From assembly GCF_001428335.1 (NCBI RefSeq), contig NZ_LMSG01000020.1:270250-334249 (forward strand): a DNA stretch of 64,000 nt, read 5' to 3'. Below are positions 9,305 to 17,547 of the stretch, in pieces. Numbering within the stretch: position 1 is the first letter of the stretch; the number at the start of each line of letters is the position of its first letter. Below the pieces are notes generated by a model. That model ran no database searches. It had not been told where the DNA came from and was given only the letters and a program-made list of their open reading frames with translations. Source of the stretch: Arthrobacter sp. Soil762 (GTDB taxonomy: Bacteria; Actinomycetota; Actinomycetes; Actinomycetales; Micrococcaceae). The position numbers and the translations under genes are program-made.

Positions 9305-10084
9305 ATGTCTAAGCGCATCGACGTCAAAGACCTGAACGTGTACTACGGCGATTTTCTGGCCGTGGAGGATGTCAGCATCAACATCGAGGCCAAGTCCGTA
9401 ACGGCCTTCATCGGTCCCTCAGGCTGTGGCAAGTCCACGTTCCTGCGCACCCTGAACCGCATGCACGAGGTTCTGCCTGGCGCCCGCGTCGAAGGCGAAG
9501 TCCTGATGGACGGCGACAACCTCTACGGCCCCGGCGTGGACCCCGTGACGGTGCGTTCGCAGATCGGCATGGTCTTCCAGCGGCCCAACCCGTTCCCCAC
9601 GATGTCCATCCGCGACAACGTGCTGGCCGGCGTCAAGCTGAACAACAAGAAGATCTCCAAGGGCGAGGCCGACGTCCTCGTGGAGAGGTCCCTCCAGAGC
9701 GCCAACCTTTGGAACGAGGTCAAGGACCGCCTGGAGAAGCCCGGATCCGGCCTGTCAGGCGGCCAGCAGCAGCGCCTCTGCATCGCCCGTGCCATTGCGG
9801 TGGAACCGCAGGTGATCCTCATGGACGAGCCGTGCTCGGCGCTGGACCCGATCTCCACGCTGGCCATCGAGGACCTTATCAACGATCTCAAGGACCAGTA
9901 CACCGTGGTGATCGTGACCCACAACATGCAGCAGGCCGCCCGCGTTTCGGAAAAGACGGCGTTCTTCAACATCGCCGGTACCGGCAAGCCGGGCAAGCTG
10001 ATCGAATACGGGAACACCCAGACCATCTTCAACAACCCCACCGTGAAGGCCACCGAGGACTACGTCTCCGGCCGCTTCGGATAA
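9305..10084 (+). CDS. pstB: Phosphate ABC transporter ATP-binding protein PstB
   Basis: 259 residues, standard PstB length. Walker A is GPSGCGKSTFL, the signature is LSGGQQQRLCIARA, Walker B is VILMDEPCSALDP, and the H-loop is THNMQQAARVS. It drives phosphate import through PstCA. An AAGTGAAGGA ribosome-binding site precedes ATG 9305. No phoU gene follows directly; the PhoU-like DUF47 gene lies 1.2 kb away on the other strand next to pit. Confidence 0.97.
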   Translation: MSKRIDVKDLNVYYGDFLAVEDVSINIEAKSVTAFIGPSGCGKSTFLRTLNRMHEVLPGARVEGEVLMDGDNLYGPGVDPVTVRSQIGMVFQRPNPFPTMSIRDNVLAGVKLNNKKISKGEADVLVERSLQSANLWNEVKDRLEKPGSGLSGGQQQRLCIARAIAVEPQVILMDEPCSALDPISTLAIEDLINDLKDQYTVVIVTHNMQQAARVSEKTAFFNIAGTGKPGKLIEYGNTQTIFNNPTVKATEDYVSGRFG

Positions 10085-10133
10085 GCCCCACCACCGGCTC
10101 CCAGCCACAAATACGCATCGATTGCTCCGGCAG

Positions 10134-10159
10134 CGCCCTTTTGACAGCTCAGAAGGGCG
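10134..10159. terminator. Possible bidirectional hairpin between pstB and pit
   Basis: CGCCCTT (10134-10140) can pair with AAGGGCG (10153-10159) across a 12-base loop in the 165-base gap between two convergent genes. The stem is short and there is no long U-tract, so the call is tentative. Confidence 0.35.
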
Positions 10160-10249
10160 GGATGGGCCCACGCCGGCAGGGTGCCCTAGCCGAGCTTGCG
10201 AGGCAAGGGAGCCGGTGGGGACAGTCGATGCGGCGTTTAAAGCTTGCGC

Positions 10250-11263
10250 TCAGCCCGCCAAAGGTGACATCGCCAGGGCCAGCACGAAGGCCCCGGCCGC
10301 GGATGCCACGGGGGTCATGACCCACAGCCCCAGAATGCGGATCACCAGCTTCCGGTTGGTCACGGAGAAGTTCTGGTTCTCGCCTGCGCCCAGCACGGCG
10401 GACGTCACGATGTGGGTGGTGGACACGGGCCAGTGCAGTCCGATGGCGCCCACGAACAGGATCACCGCGCTGAAGATCTGGGCCACAGAGCCCCGCAGCG
10501 GGTCAATCCGGGTGATTTTGTAGCCGATGGTTTGAGAGATCCGCCAGCCGCCGAAAAGCGTTCCCACCGCTATCATCACCGCGGAGAGCAGCGCCACCCA
10601 CATGGGGATAGTGCCGCCGTCGGAATATCCAGCCGCCAGCAGGGCCAGCAGCAGCACGGCACTGATCCGCTGGCCGTCCTGCAGGCCGTGCCCGAATGCC
10701 ACGGCGCCGGCGGCGATGGACTGGCTGCGGCGGAAGCGTTGATTGACAACGTTGGGCTGGGCGTAGCGTGCCGCCCACGTGACTGGGAAAACCAGCAGGA
10801 ACGCGCCGCTGTAAGCAACCAGTGGCGACAGGAGCAGCGGCAGGACCACCTGGAACAGCAGTGACTGGTTCACCGCGCCCACACCTGCGCCGCCCACGGC
10901 CAGGCTGGCCAGACCGGCGCCGCCCAGCCCTCCCACCAGGGCATGGGTGGAGGACGCCGGAATGCCGCGCCACCACAGCAGGACGCCCCAGACGCAGGCG
11001 CTCGCGAGCCCTGCAACCAGCATGCTAAGGCCGTTGGTGCCGTCTGGAAGGCTGATCCAGGTCTGGCTGATGGTTACCGCCAGGCCGGCGCTGAGCAGGG
11101 CGCCCAGGAAGTTGAAGAAGGCCGCAAGCAGCACGGCCACGCTTGGCGTGAGCGCCCGGGTGCGGACAGCCAGCGCAACGGACGTGGAGGCGTCCCTGAA
11201 GCCGTTCAGGAAGGCAAATCCCGCGGCCAGCACAACCACCGCAGCAAAGATGACTTCGGTCAC
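10250..11263 (-). CDS. pit: Low-affinity inorganic phosphate transporter, Pit family
   Basis: 337 residues with about ten hydrophobic helices and the PiT signature near the N-terminus (FLNGFRDASTSVALAVRTRAL; the family pattern is a GxxDxxN/S block). A second repeat is seen near GLQDGQRISAV. Such proteins carry metal-phosphate with protons. The GTG start at 11263 follows the DUF47 stop without a gap (TGAGTG), so the pair is one transcript. The gene converges on pstSCAB, so high- and low-affinity phosphate uptake are side by side. Confidence 0.92.
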   Translation of the reverse strand: MTEVIFAAVVVLAAGFAFLNGFRDASTSVALAVRTRALTPSVAVLLAAFFNFLGALLSAGLAVTISQTWISLPDGTNGLSMLVAGLASACVWGVLLWWRGIPASSTHALVGGLGGAGLASLAVGGAGVGAVNQSLLFQVVLPLLLSPLVAYSGAFLLVFPVTWAARYAQPNVVNQRFRRSQSIAAGAVAFGHGLQDGQRISAVLLLALLAAGYSDGGTIPMWVALLSAVMIAVGTLFGGWRISQTIGYKITRIDPLRGSVAQIFSAVILFVGAIGLHWPVSTTHIVTSAVLGAGENQNFSVTNRKLVIRILGLWVMTPVASAAGAFVLALAMSPLAG

Positions 11264-11881
11264 TCAGGATTCCTTGACGATGATGCTGCCCACCTGGGTG
11301 GCAATGCGCCGCATGTCCTTGGTGACTTCCACCAGCTGGTTGGCGATGTCGCGGTGGCGGGAATACTGCGCCCACTTCATTTCCTGGATCATGTCCGCTA
11401 CCCAGACCCGGTGCGACCGTTCGGCGCGCTTGGCGAGCCGCAGGATCTCGATCCAGTAGTCCTCCAGGTCATCGAGGTTGTTCAGCCGGCGCATGGCGTC
11501 CACCGTGAGTTCGGCCTGCCGGTTGATGACATCCACCTGGTCCGCCGCCCGTTTTGGCAACCGCTCCAGCTTGTACAGGGCCACCAGCTCGGCGGCGGCA
11601 TCCAGTTTCTCGATGGCCTCGTTGAGGTAGCGGGACAGTGCGTACATGTCCTCGCGGGGTAGCGGGTTTACGAAGCTGGTGCGCATGTGGGTGAGCAGGG
11701 CGAAGTGAAGCTCGGCGGACGTGGCCTCGTGGTTGTGCATGTCGTCCACGAGCTTGGCGTGCTCCGTGGCAGGGACGCCAAGGATCTCTGCCATGGTGGC
11801 GCTGGCATGCACAATTTGCTGGGCCATCTGGGACAGCAGGGTCAGCCCTGCGGGCTCCTGGGGAAAAAGGCGCAGCTTCAC
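11264..11881 (-). CDS. DUF47 (PhoU-like) protein, partner of Pit
   Basis: About 205 residues from GTG 11881 (VKLRLFPQEPAG), the usual start block of this family. An open frame upstream to 12004 looks non-coding. All-helical protein resembling PhoU. DUF47 genes are typically found directly before pit genes and are thought to modulate the transporter. That arrangement is exactly what is seen here, with the stop codon touching the pit start. The upstream ribosome-binding site is weak. Confidence 0.85.
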   Translation of the reverse strand: MKLRLFPQEPAGLTLLSQMAQQIVHASATMAEILGVPATEHAKLVDDMHNHEATSAELHFALLTHMRTSFVNPLPREDMYALSRYLNEAIEKLDAAAELVALYKLERLPKRAADQVDVINRQAELTVDAMRRLNNLDDLEDYWIEILRLAKRAERSHRVWVADMIQEMKWAQYSRHRDIANQLVEVTKDMRRIATQVGSIIVKES

Positions 11882-12151
11882 GTTGGGATACCGGTCTCCG
11901 GGGGATGTACAGGGGTCGGGGGCCGCCCACTTGTGACTTGACGCAGGCCAGCAGCTGATGTTGATTCTACCGGCCCAGTGCCCGCGGCCTGAAAGCAGGC
12001 GCAAAAATGGTGCCGAACCGGATACGCCTCTCGGCGGTAGGCCGCTCTAGGCGGCTAATTGTTGAAGCCCGGGGGTTTCGCGGCTCGACACCAGTTTCAG
12101 TGTTCTACGTTGCTTGGCCCAAGTCAACATTGACAGATCGGCGCCGGTGGT

Positions 12152-12811
12152 TCAGTCGAGCTCGCCCAGGCGCCAGGCATTTGCCGCATGTTCAAGGTCC
12201 TCGGCCGTCTTCACGAGCTGGTGCGAGTTGCGTGTGAGCTTGCTCGCGTGGGCTTCGTTGCCGAGCTCGGCGCCGTCGGCGATCGTCGCCTGGCCGAGCG
12301 CCACCACGCGGCAGAACGCGGCGGAACGTTCCAGCGCGACGTCGAACTCGCCGTCGAACGCTCCGGAGAGTATGGCGTCAGCCATGGTCCGCATTTCCTC
12401 GGCTCCCGGCGGTTCAGCGGCGCCGGCCACCACGTTGGAAACCTGCGCGGTGTCCTTGCCTGCCCGGAAGTACACGGAGATCCGTTCGGGGTCCTGGACG
12501 GTGGCGGCGCGCAGGGCGTACAGCCGCCAGAGGGCACCGGGCAGCGAACGCGCCGGACTTTCCGCCCACATCTCCGCGATGGCCTCCAGGCCCTGCTCGT
12601 CGGTCAGCTTGACCAGGCGTTCGGTGATGACGGGATCGTCGCTGTCGCGTCCGTGGCGCACCAGTGCCTGGGCGGCGAGGTGGGCGGCCTCGGAGACGCG
12701 CGCAGGATCGGGGCCGCCTGCAAACGGCTCAAAGTCGATGGGGGCGAACGGCTTGGGCTTGTGATGTCGGTTGGCTCCGCCGTAGTGACTGGGTCCTGCT
12801 TGTTCGCTCAT
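12152..12811 (-). CDS. Conserved actinobacterial protein of unknown function
   Basis: 219 residues, soluble, rich in Ala and Glu. The N-terminus is a His/Gly/Pro-rich tail (about 1-35), and the rest is probably helical. I recognise no catalytic motif. Proteins of this type are common in Arthrobacter relatives and are sometimes mislabelled as RNA polymerase subunits, for which the sequence gives no support. ATG 12811 is preceded by GGAGTAG. It is divergent from tRNA-Lys. Confidence 0.7.
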   Translation of the reverse strand: MSEQAGPSHYGGANRHHKPKPFAPIDFEPFAGGPDPARVSEAAHLAAQALVRHGRDSDDPVITERLVKLTDEQGLEAIAEMWAESPARSLPGALWRLYALRAATVQDPERISVYFRAGKDTAQVSNVVAGAAEPPGAEEMRTMADAILSGAFDGEFDVALERSAAFCRVVALGQATIADGAELGNEAHASKLTRNSHQLVKTAEDLEHAANAWRLGELD

Positions 12812-13014
12812 GCCCCCACGCTACTCCTGTGCCGCGCGGGAAATCGAGTACTGTTTGCAGCCAGGATGGACCTTGCCAACGCCGGTGACGCTGTGCGGAT
12901 ACGGAACATACGACGCCGGCGGACAACCTGCGTGCCAAAGCCGCCCCGTGTGTGGGGTAAAGTATTTTACGTCCAGAAATGGACTGGGCTGATCGGTCGT
13001 ATGACCGTCGGCTG

Positions 13015-13087
13015 GGGCCTTTAGCTCAGTTGGTAGAGCATCGGACTTTTAATCCGTGGGTCGTGGGTTCGATCCCCACAGGGCCCA
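13015..13087 (+). tRNA. tRNA-Lys (anticodon TTT)
   Basis: Full cloverleaf: acceptor GGGCCTT pairs with AGGGCCC (one G-U), the D-arm is AGCTCAGTTGGTAGAGC, the anticodon loop is CTTTTAA with TTT at 13048-13050, and the T-arm is GTGGGTTCGATCCCCAC. The discriminator base is A at 13087, followed by CCC, so the CCA tail is not encoded. The outermost anticodon-stem pair is T-T. A terminator follows within ten bases. Confidence 0.97.
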
Positions 13088-13096
13088 CCCACGTGG

Positions 13097-13130
13097 AAGA
13101 CCAGAGACACTTCGTCTCTGGTCTTCTTTC
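13097..13130 (+). terminator. Rho-independent terminator of tRNA-Lys
   Basis: AAGACCAGAGAC (13097-13108) pairs perfectly with GTCTCTGGTCTT (13114-13125) over the loop ACTTC, followed by CTTTC. A 12-pair stem just after the tRNA. Confidence 0.9.
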
Positions 13131-13183
13131 GTGTACCGCGACGGGATTCCGGAGGTGCCGGCGGTAGCCTGAGCCGCGGCAGC

Positions 13184-14101
13184 CTAATGCTCGAAATGCG
13201 TGTCCGGTGCTCCGCCTGGCAGATTCGCCAAGATGCCCTCAGCCACCTTGCGGAGCTTAATGTTCCGGTGGCTGGATGCCTTGGCGATGATGGCAATTGC
13301 GTCGTTGTAGGAGCACCTGTTCTGCGCCATGATGACGCCGCAGGCAATGTCGATGGACGTCCGGCTTTCCAAGGCTGACTGCAGGTCCGACGCCCTGGTG
13401 CTGGCTGACTCCAACTCAAGGGCCAGCCTGAGGCCGCGGGACGCGAGGTCAGTGAAACTGCGGGCCTCGGCGATGACGTGCAGCGGGAACGCCTGGGGGC
13501 TGGCTGCGAAGAAGGCGAGGGCGGCCTCGGTGCCCTCATCCAAGGAAAGCCGCACGCCCAGGACGCTGTCGAACCCGGCGTCCTGCAAGTGCGGCCTGTA
13601 GCGTCCCCAGCGGAAGTCGGAGGCCACGTGGTTCATGGCCGCGGTCCCTGTGCCGGTGAGGGCTTCGGTCAGGGGGCCTTCGCCGACTTCCTTTTCCAGC
13701 CGGGCCAGCGTCGCGGTCCGCGTGCCGGTTCCAGCGGTGGCTCTGGAGCGTTTGGCCCGGCTCAGGACCAGGGCGCATTCGATGGGAACGCCGGCGAGCC
13801 GGCTCAGCGTGGCCGCGCCCAGGTGGGCCAGGATCTCCAGGGAGTCAGACATGTCCTTCGAGCCGGTGACCAAGTCGGGGATAAACCCGTCGGCACCGAC
13901 CATCCCGATGGTGACCGCTTTCGCTGCCGGTTCCGCGCCAGGACGATCGCCCGGTGCCGGGTTGGGCATGCGGTCCGGGATTGCCGCCGGCCCCGGATGC
14001 GGGGCTGCATGCTGTGTGGTGTGTTGGGCCGGATGAGCGGGCGCTGGCCTCCTGCCCGCCGACGCGTGTGACTGGGAAGCCTCGGATCGGGAATACTTCA
14101 C
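13184..14101 (-). CDS. GAF-ANTAR domain transcription antitermination regulator
   Basis: About 305 residues from GTG 14101, chosen because GGAGGCGGAC precedes it. The open frame continues upstream but is not protein-like. After a Pro/Ala/His-rich linker (about 1-60) comes a GAF-like sensor (about 85-235), then the ANTAR helix bundle at the C-terminus (LQSALESRTSIDIACGVIMA, then NDAIAIIAKASSHRNIKLRKVA). ANTAR domains bind paired RNA hairpins and block termination. No obvious dual-hexaloop RNA target was found beside it, so its targets are unknown. Confidence 0.85.
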   Translation of the reverse strand: MKYSRSEASQSHASAGRRPAPAHPAQHTTQHAAPHPGPAAIPDRMPNPAPGDRPGAEPAAKAVTIGMVGADGFIPDLVTGSKDMSDSLEILAHLGAATLSRLAGVPIECALVLSRAKRSRATAGTGTRTATLARLEKEVGEGPLTEALTGTGTAAMNHVASDFRWGRYRPHLQDAGFDSVLGVRLSLDEGTEAALAFFAASPQAFPLHVIAEARSFTDLASRGLRLALELESASTRASDLQSALESRTSIDIACGVIMAQNRCSYNDAIAIIAKASSHRNIKLRKVAEGILANLPGGAPDTHFEH

Positions 14102-14470
14102 GTCCGCCTCCCGCCGGGACACCGGGAACTGATTGGAAGAGTTGGATGAATGTGAAGCGTGGAGGACAAAGGGCCGGCGACGGCTGGGGGAGAGGCCTTG
14201 GTCTCTAAGACCTCCTCGTCGCCGGCCCCGCTTACTTCCCGGACCCCTTGGAGCGGGAAAACGCGGCTGCCGAGTCGTGTATTCATCCTTCCCACAACCC
14301 CCTAGTGAGACATCCAAACCAGTGCGATTTGCGAGTCTTAACTCATTAGTCGAACGTAGTTCTGTAATGGCCCCGGGCAACCGCGTAATCGGTACTTGTT
14401 TTTCAAATTAGGTAGTACTTGGTTTTTCGGAAGAACTACTCAACTCCGCGCTGATGAGTTCTCCTCCGCC
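14102..14470. other. Gene-poor gap
   Basis: About 370 bases upstream of the ANTAR gene. No open frame here resembles a protein. Composition becomes more AT-rich near 14320-14440, which probably holds the promoter of the leftward gene. It borders the GH51 remnant. Confidence 0.5.
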
Positions 14471-14610
14471 GGCACGATCACCATCGAGCCGGCGTTCAGC
14501 GTCGGACCCGTCCGGCGACGGACTTCCGCGCCTTCGTCGAACACCTGGAACTGACCCGCGAACTCGGTGTTTCCACGGTCCGGTACCGGGCGGCAACTTC
14601 GTGCCCTGGT
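14471..14610 (+). pseudogene. Remnant of a GH51 alpha-L-arabinofuranosidase (N-terminal part)
   Basis: Three short stretches in different frames spell the start of GH51 arabinofuranosidases. GTITIEPAFSVGPVRRRT is at 14470-14523. AFVEHLE then LTRELGVSTVRY follow after a frame change. PGGNFVPW follows after another. In an intact enzyme about 25-30 residues (the GRCVYTGI region) separate FVEHL from LTRELGV, so an internal deletion has occurred as well. Nothing of the catalytic barrel remains. This is a gene scar, matching the broken LacI gene 0.8 kb away, which may have been its regulator. Confidence 0.7.
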
Positions 14611-14648
14611 CCATAATCCGGTTGGCGCTCGATTCCTAGGCAGGACCC

Positions 14649-14711
14649 GAGTTTTTGTCCAGTAATGCGCGCAAAACGACTGGCGAAGTCCCATTACATG
14701 GACAAAAACTC
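14649..14711. repeat. REP-like imperfect inverted repeat
   Basis: Left arm GAGTTTTTGTCCAGTAATG (14649-14667) and right arm CATTACATGGACAAAAACTC (14692-14711) are inverted copies differing by one inserted base, with a 24-base GC-rich centre. The AT-rich arms stand out from the surroundings. No transposase is nearby. It may be a repetitive extragenic palindrome or a mobile-element remnant. Confidence 0.7.
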
Positions 14712-14744
14712 CAGGTCATGACGCAGGCTGCGGGAGGTGGAAGG

Positions 14745-15329
14745 ATGAGGGCCATGGAACTGCATATCACGGGTGACCCGGTCGCCGACCAACTGCTGAC
14801 CGATGACGCGTTTGCGCTGCTGACAGGCATGCTGCTGGACCAGCAGGTAACCATGGAATCCGCCTTTGCCGGGCCGGAGAAGATCCGGGCCCGGATCGGG
14901 TCCATCGCCCCGGCCGCGGTTGCCGCGTACGAACCTCAGGCGTTCGTCGACGTGTTCAAGGAACGGCCCGCGGTGCACCGGTTCCCCGGCTCGATGGCGG
15001 GACGTGTCCAGGCGCTCGCCGAGACGGTGCAGCATGACTGGGACGGCGATGCAACGCTGATCTGGACCAGGGGCGACCCGGACGGCCCGGAGGTGCTGCG
15101 CCGACTGCAGGCACTGCCAGGATTCGGGGAGCAGAAGGCAAAGATTTTCCTTGCGCTCCTGGGGAAGCAGCGCGGGCTGAGCGCCCCCGGCTGGCGCGAG
15201 GCCGCTGGCCACTACGGCCAGGAGGATGCCTTCCTTTCGGTTGCCGACATCGTGAGTCCCGAATCGCTCGCCAAGGTGCGGGCCAGCAAGCAGGCAGCAA
15301 AGGCGGCGGCCAAGGCTGCCAAGGGCTGA
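14745..15329 (+). CDS. HhH-GPD family DNA base-excision repair glycosylase
   Basis: 194 residues from ATG 14745, which has GGAGG eight bases upstream. It shows the HhH-GPD fold: LLTGMLLDQQV near the N-terminus, the helix-hairpin-helix LQALPGFGEQKAKIFLALL around 120-140, and a Lys/Ala-rich tail (KQAAKAAAKAAKG). It probably excises damaged bases from DNA. The exact lesion is unknown and I see no Fe-S cysteine cluster. It sits alone between eroded genes. Confidence 0.82.
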   Translation: MRAMELHITGDPVADQLLTDDAFALLTGMLLDQQVTMESAFAGPEKIRARIGSIAPAAVAAYEPQAFVDVFKERPAVHRFPGSMAGRVQALAETVQHDWDGDATLIWTRGDPDGPEVLRRLQALPGFGEQKAKIFLALLGKQRGLSAPGWREAAGHYGQEDAFLSVADIVSPESLAKVRASKQAAKAAAKAAKG

Positions 15330-15341
15330 CCGCGCATCGCA

Positions 15342-15709
15342 GTGACCATGAACGATGTTGCGCGCGCCGCCGGGGTGTCGTTGAAGACCGTGTCGACGTG
15401 CTCAACGACTACGAGTTCATCCGGCCGGTCACCAGGCAACGGGTCCAGGACGCCATTGCCGCACTGGGCTACGAGGCGAACCTGACAGCTCGCAGCCTGC
15501 GCTCCGGGAAGACCCACATGCTGGGCCTGGTGCTGTCCGACCCCGCGGCGCCGTACTACGCAGAGCTGGCCTCGAGGGTGATGGCGGCCGCGGAGCGGCG
15601 CGGCTACCGGGTGCTGGTGGAACAGTCCGGCGCCCTGGAAGCCAACGAACTCGGTGCCCTGCACGGTCCGCAGGACACCAGTTCGTTCAGACCACGACGG
15701 CGGCAGTAG
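15342..15709 (+). pseudogene. LacI-family regulator remnant, frameshifted and truncated
   Basis: The helix-turn-helix start (MNDVARAAGVSLKTVS, from ATG 15348) is followed, after loss of one base near 15396, by VLNDYEFIRPVTRQRV and the hinge (LGYEANLTARSLRSGKT) in the next frame. The start of the sugar-binding domain is present (MLGLVLSDPAAPYYAELA). It then stops matching after about 105 residues and ends inside the convergent kinase gene. Both the frameshift and the missing three-quarters of the effector domain make it non-functional. Confidence 0.85.
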
Positions 15710-16673
15710 CTTTCGTTCCTTGGCTCACTTCCGCCCCCGGCAGGTCCGCAGCCAGCTCCACGGCTGTGGGAGGATTCGCGCCCGGCCGGCGAACGGTAAT
15801 GGCTGCCGCCTTCGACGCCATGTGCCCGATCGTGGCCAGGACGTCCTGTCCCAGACCCTCGGCGCGGCGCGACAGCAGGCCCCAGATCAGGGCTGCCATG
15901 TACGAATCACCGGCACCGATGGTGTCTGCCACCGTGGACCGGACGGCGGGGATGAAAAGCTGTGTGGCAGGCGTCGCCAACAATGAACCTTCTCCGCCGA
16001 GGGTGACCACTGCCAGTCCCGCGCCCAGCCGCAGGATCCGTTCTGCCGCGTCCTCAAGGCGGACTCCCGGGTACAACCATGCGGCATCCTCATCGCTGAG
16101 CTTGACCACGTCCGTCAGCGGAACCAGGTCCTCGAAAATCCGCACGGCCTCTGCCTGGCTGCCCAGCAATGCGGGCCTGATGTTCGGATCGTAGGTGACG
16201 AGGCACCCGCGGTGCGACTGTTCCAGAAGTGCCCGCACCGCCGTCGCTCCCGGCGCCAGGAAGGTGGCGATGGATCCGGTGTGGAGAACTTTGGGCAGGT
16301 GAGCGGGGGCCGCTGCCGCCAGTTCCCAGCTGATGTCGAAGTCGTATGTGGCGGCGCCGTCCGCGGCGAGGGTTGCCGTGGCAGATGCTGTTCGCGCAGC
16401 TGACTTTGAGCCAGGTAGGAGTTCGACGCCGGCGCTTCGCAGGTGCGCTTCGATCGCCGCGCCGCGGGCGTCTGCGCCCAGCGACGTCAGCAGCGCGGTG
16501 GATACGCCGAGACGTCCCAGGCCGTAGGCCACGTTCATCGGCGAGCCACCAGGATGCTCGATGGGGCCGTTGCTTGAAGCGACAACGTCGACGAGCGCTT
16601 CGCCGATGACGACGACGTCGACGGCGGCCGCCGCGGGAATTCCGGACGTGCTGCCAGGGGATTTGCTGTGCAC
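15687..16673 (-). CDS. PfkB-family sugar kinase, probable fructokinase
   Basis: About 328 residues. PfkB signature 1 is GGSPMNVAYGLGRLG and signature 2 is DTIGAGDSYMAAL with the catalytic aspartate; GEALVDVV at the start is typical of fructokinases. It would phosphorylate imported fructose. I prefer GTG 16673, preceded by GAAAGG seven bases upstream, over ATG 16688, because a 15-pair hairpin ends only four bases before that ATG. It is the last gene of the leftward operon binding protein-permease-ATPase-kinase, the same order as Sinorhizobium frcBCAK. The substrate is inferred from context and similarity. Confidence 0.85.
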   Translation of the reverse strand: MHSKSPGSTSGIPAAAAVDVVVIGEALVDVVASSNGPIEHPGGSPMNVAYGLGRLGVSTALLTSLGADARGAAIEAHLRSAGVELLPGSKSAARTASATATLAADGAATYDFDISWELAAAAPAHLPKVLHTGSIATFLAPGATAVRALLEQSHRGCLVTYDPNIRPALLGSQAEAVRIFEDLVPLTDVVKLSDEDAAWLYPGVRLEDAAERILRLGAGLAVVTLGGEGSLLATPATQLFIPAVRSTVADTIGAGDSYMAALIWGLLSRRAEGLGQDVLATIGHMASKAAAITVRRPGANPPTAVELAADLPGAEVSQGTKATAAVVV

Positions 16674-16692
16674 GGGAGAGCCTTTCATGGGG

Positions 16693-16725
16693 CCGTCCGC
16701 GGGCCTGATGCAGGCCCGCGGACGG
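16693..16725 (-). terminator. Intra-operon hairpin between ATPase and kinase genes
   Basis: CCGTCCGCGGGCCTG (16693-16707) pairs perfectly with CAGGCCCGCGGACGG (16711-16725) around a three-base loop. No U-tract follows on the minus strand, so it may lower kinase expression or protect the upstream mRNA rather than stop transcription fully. Confidence 0.6.
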
Positions 16726-16752
16726 CGGTGGGGTCAATCGGGTGGTGCTGGG

Positions 16753-17547
16753 TCAGGCTGTGGCGGCACCGGTCATGATGGCCACCGCATCGGTCATCGT
16801 GTGGGACTGCGGCGTGATGGTGGCAGCGCACTTGCCCAGGCGCTGGATGTGGATCCGGTCAGCCACGTCGAACACGTGCGGCATGTTGTGGCTGATCAGG
16901 ATCACGGGCAGTCCCCGGTCCCGGAGGTCCTTGACCAGCTGCAGGACCTGGTTGGACTCCCTGACGCCGAGGGCCGCCGTCGGCTCATCCAGCACCACTA
17001 CTTTTGAACCGAACGCCGCGGCGCGGGCCACCGCGACAGCCTGGCGCTGGCCGCCGGAGAGGTTCTCCACCGGCACTGTCACGTCCTGGAGCGTGGAGAT
17101 TCCGAGCCGCGTCAGCTCCTGTTTGGCCTTCAAGCGCATGCCTTTGGTGTCCAGCATCCGGAACACGCTCCCGAGGAGTCCCGCACGCCGTTCCTCCCGG
17201 CCCAGGAACAGGTTGGAGGCGACATCCAGGGCCGGGGAGACCGCCAGGTTCTGGTAGACAGTTTCGATGCCGTGGACCCGGGCGTCCTGCGGTCGCTTGA
17301 AGTGCACCGGTTGTCCTGACACAAAGAGCTCGCCGGAGTCCGGGACTTCTGCCCCTGTGAGGCATTTGATCAGGGTGGATTTGCCCGCCCCGTTGTCGCC
17401 AATGATCGCCAGGACTTCGCCGGGATAGAGGTCCAGGCTGACGCCGTCGAGCCCCACCACCCGGCCGAAAGTCTTGACGAGGTTCCTGGCCTGCAGGATG
17501 GGTTGGCGGAGTTCCGTGCCCGTGGACTCCAACTGGGAGGCGGTCAT
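16753..17547 (-). CDS. Sugar ABC transporter ATP-binding protein (FrcA-type, single domain)
   Basis: 264 residues from ATG 17547 with AAAGGTGA upstream. Walker A is GDNGAGKSTLIKCLTG, the signature is LSGGQRQAVAVARAAAF, Walker B is VVVLDEPTAALG, and the H-loop is ISHNMPHVFDVAD. It has one nucleotide-binding domain, unlike the fused RbsA/GguA type, which matches FrcA of the fructose system. ATG overlaps the permease stop (ATGA), so the two are translationally coupled. Confidence 0.93.
   Translation of the reverse strand: MTASQLESTGTELRQPILQARNLVKTFGRVVGLDGVSLDLYPGEVLAIIGDNGAGKSTLIKCLTGAEVPDSGELFVSGQPVHFKRPQDARVHGIETVYQNLAVSPALDVASNLFLGREERRAGLLGSVFRMLDTKGMRLKAKQELTRLGISTLQDVTVPVENLSGGQRQAVAVARAAAFGSKVVVLDEPTAALGVRESNQVLQLVKDLRDRGLPVILISHNMPHVFDVADRIHIQRLGKCAATITPQSHTMTDAVAIMTGAATA

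Noticed and set aside
13015..13130. tRNA-Lys as an integration site for an island covering 13-16 kb
   Set aside because: No integrase, no second copy of the tRNA 3' end was noticed, and a tight terminator follows the tRNA. The neighbouring scars are better explained by local deletion.
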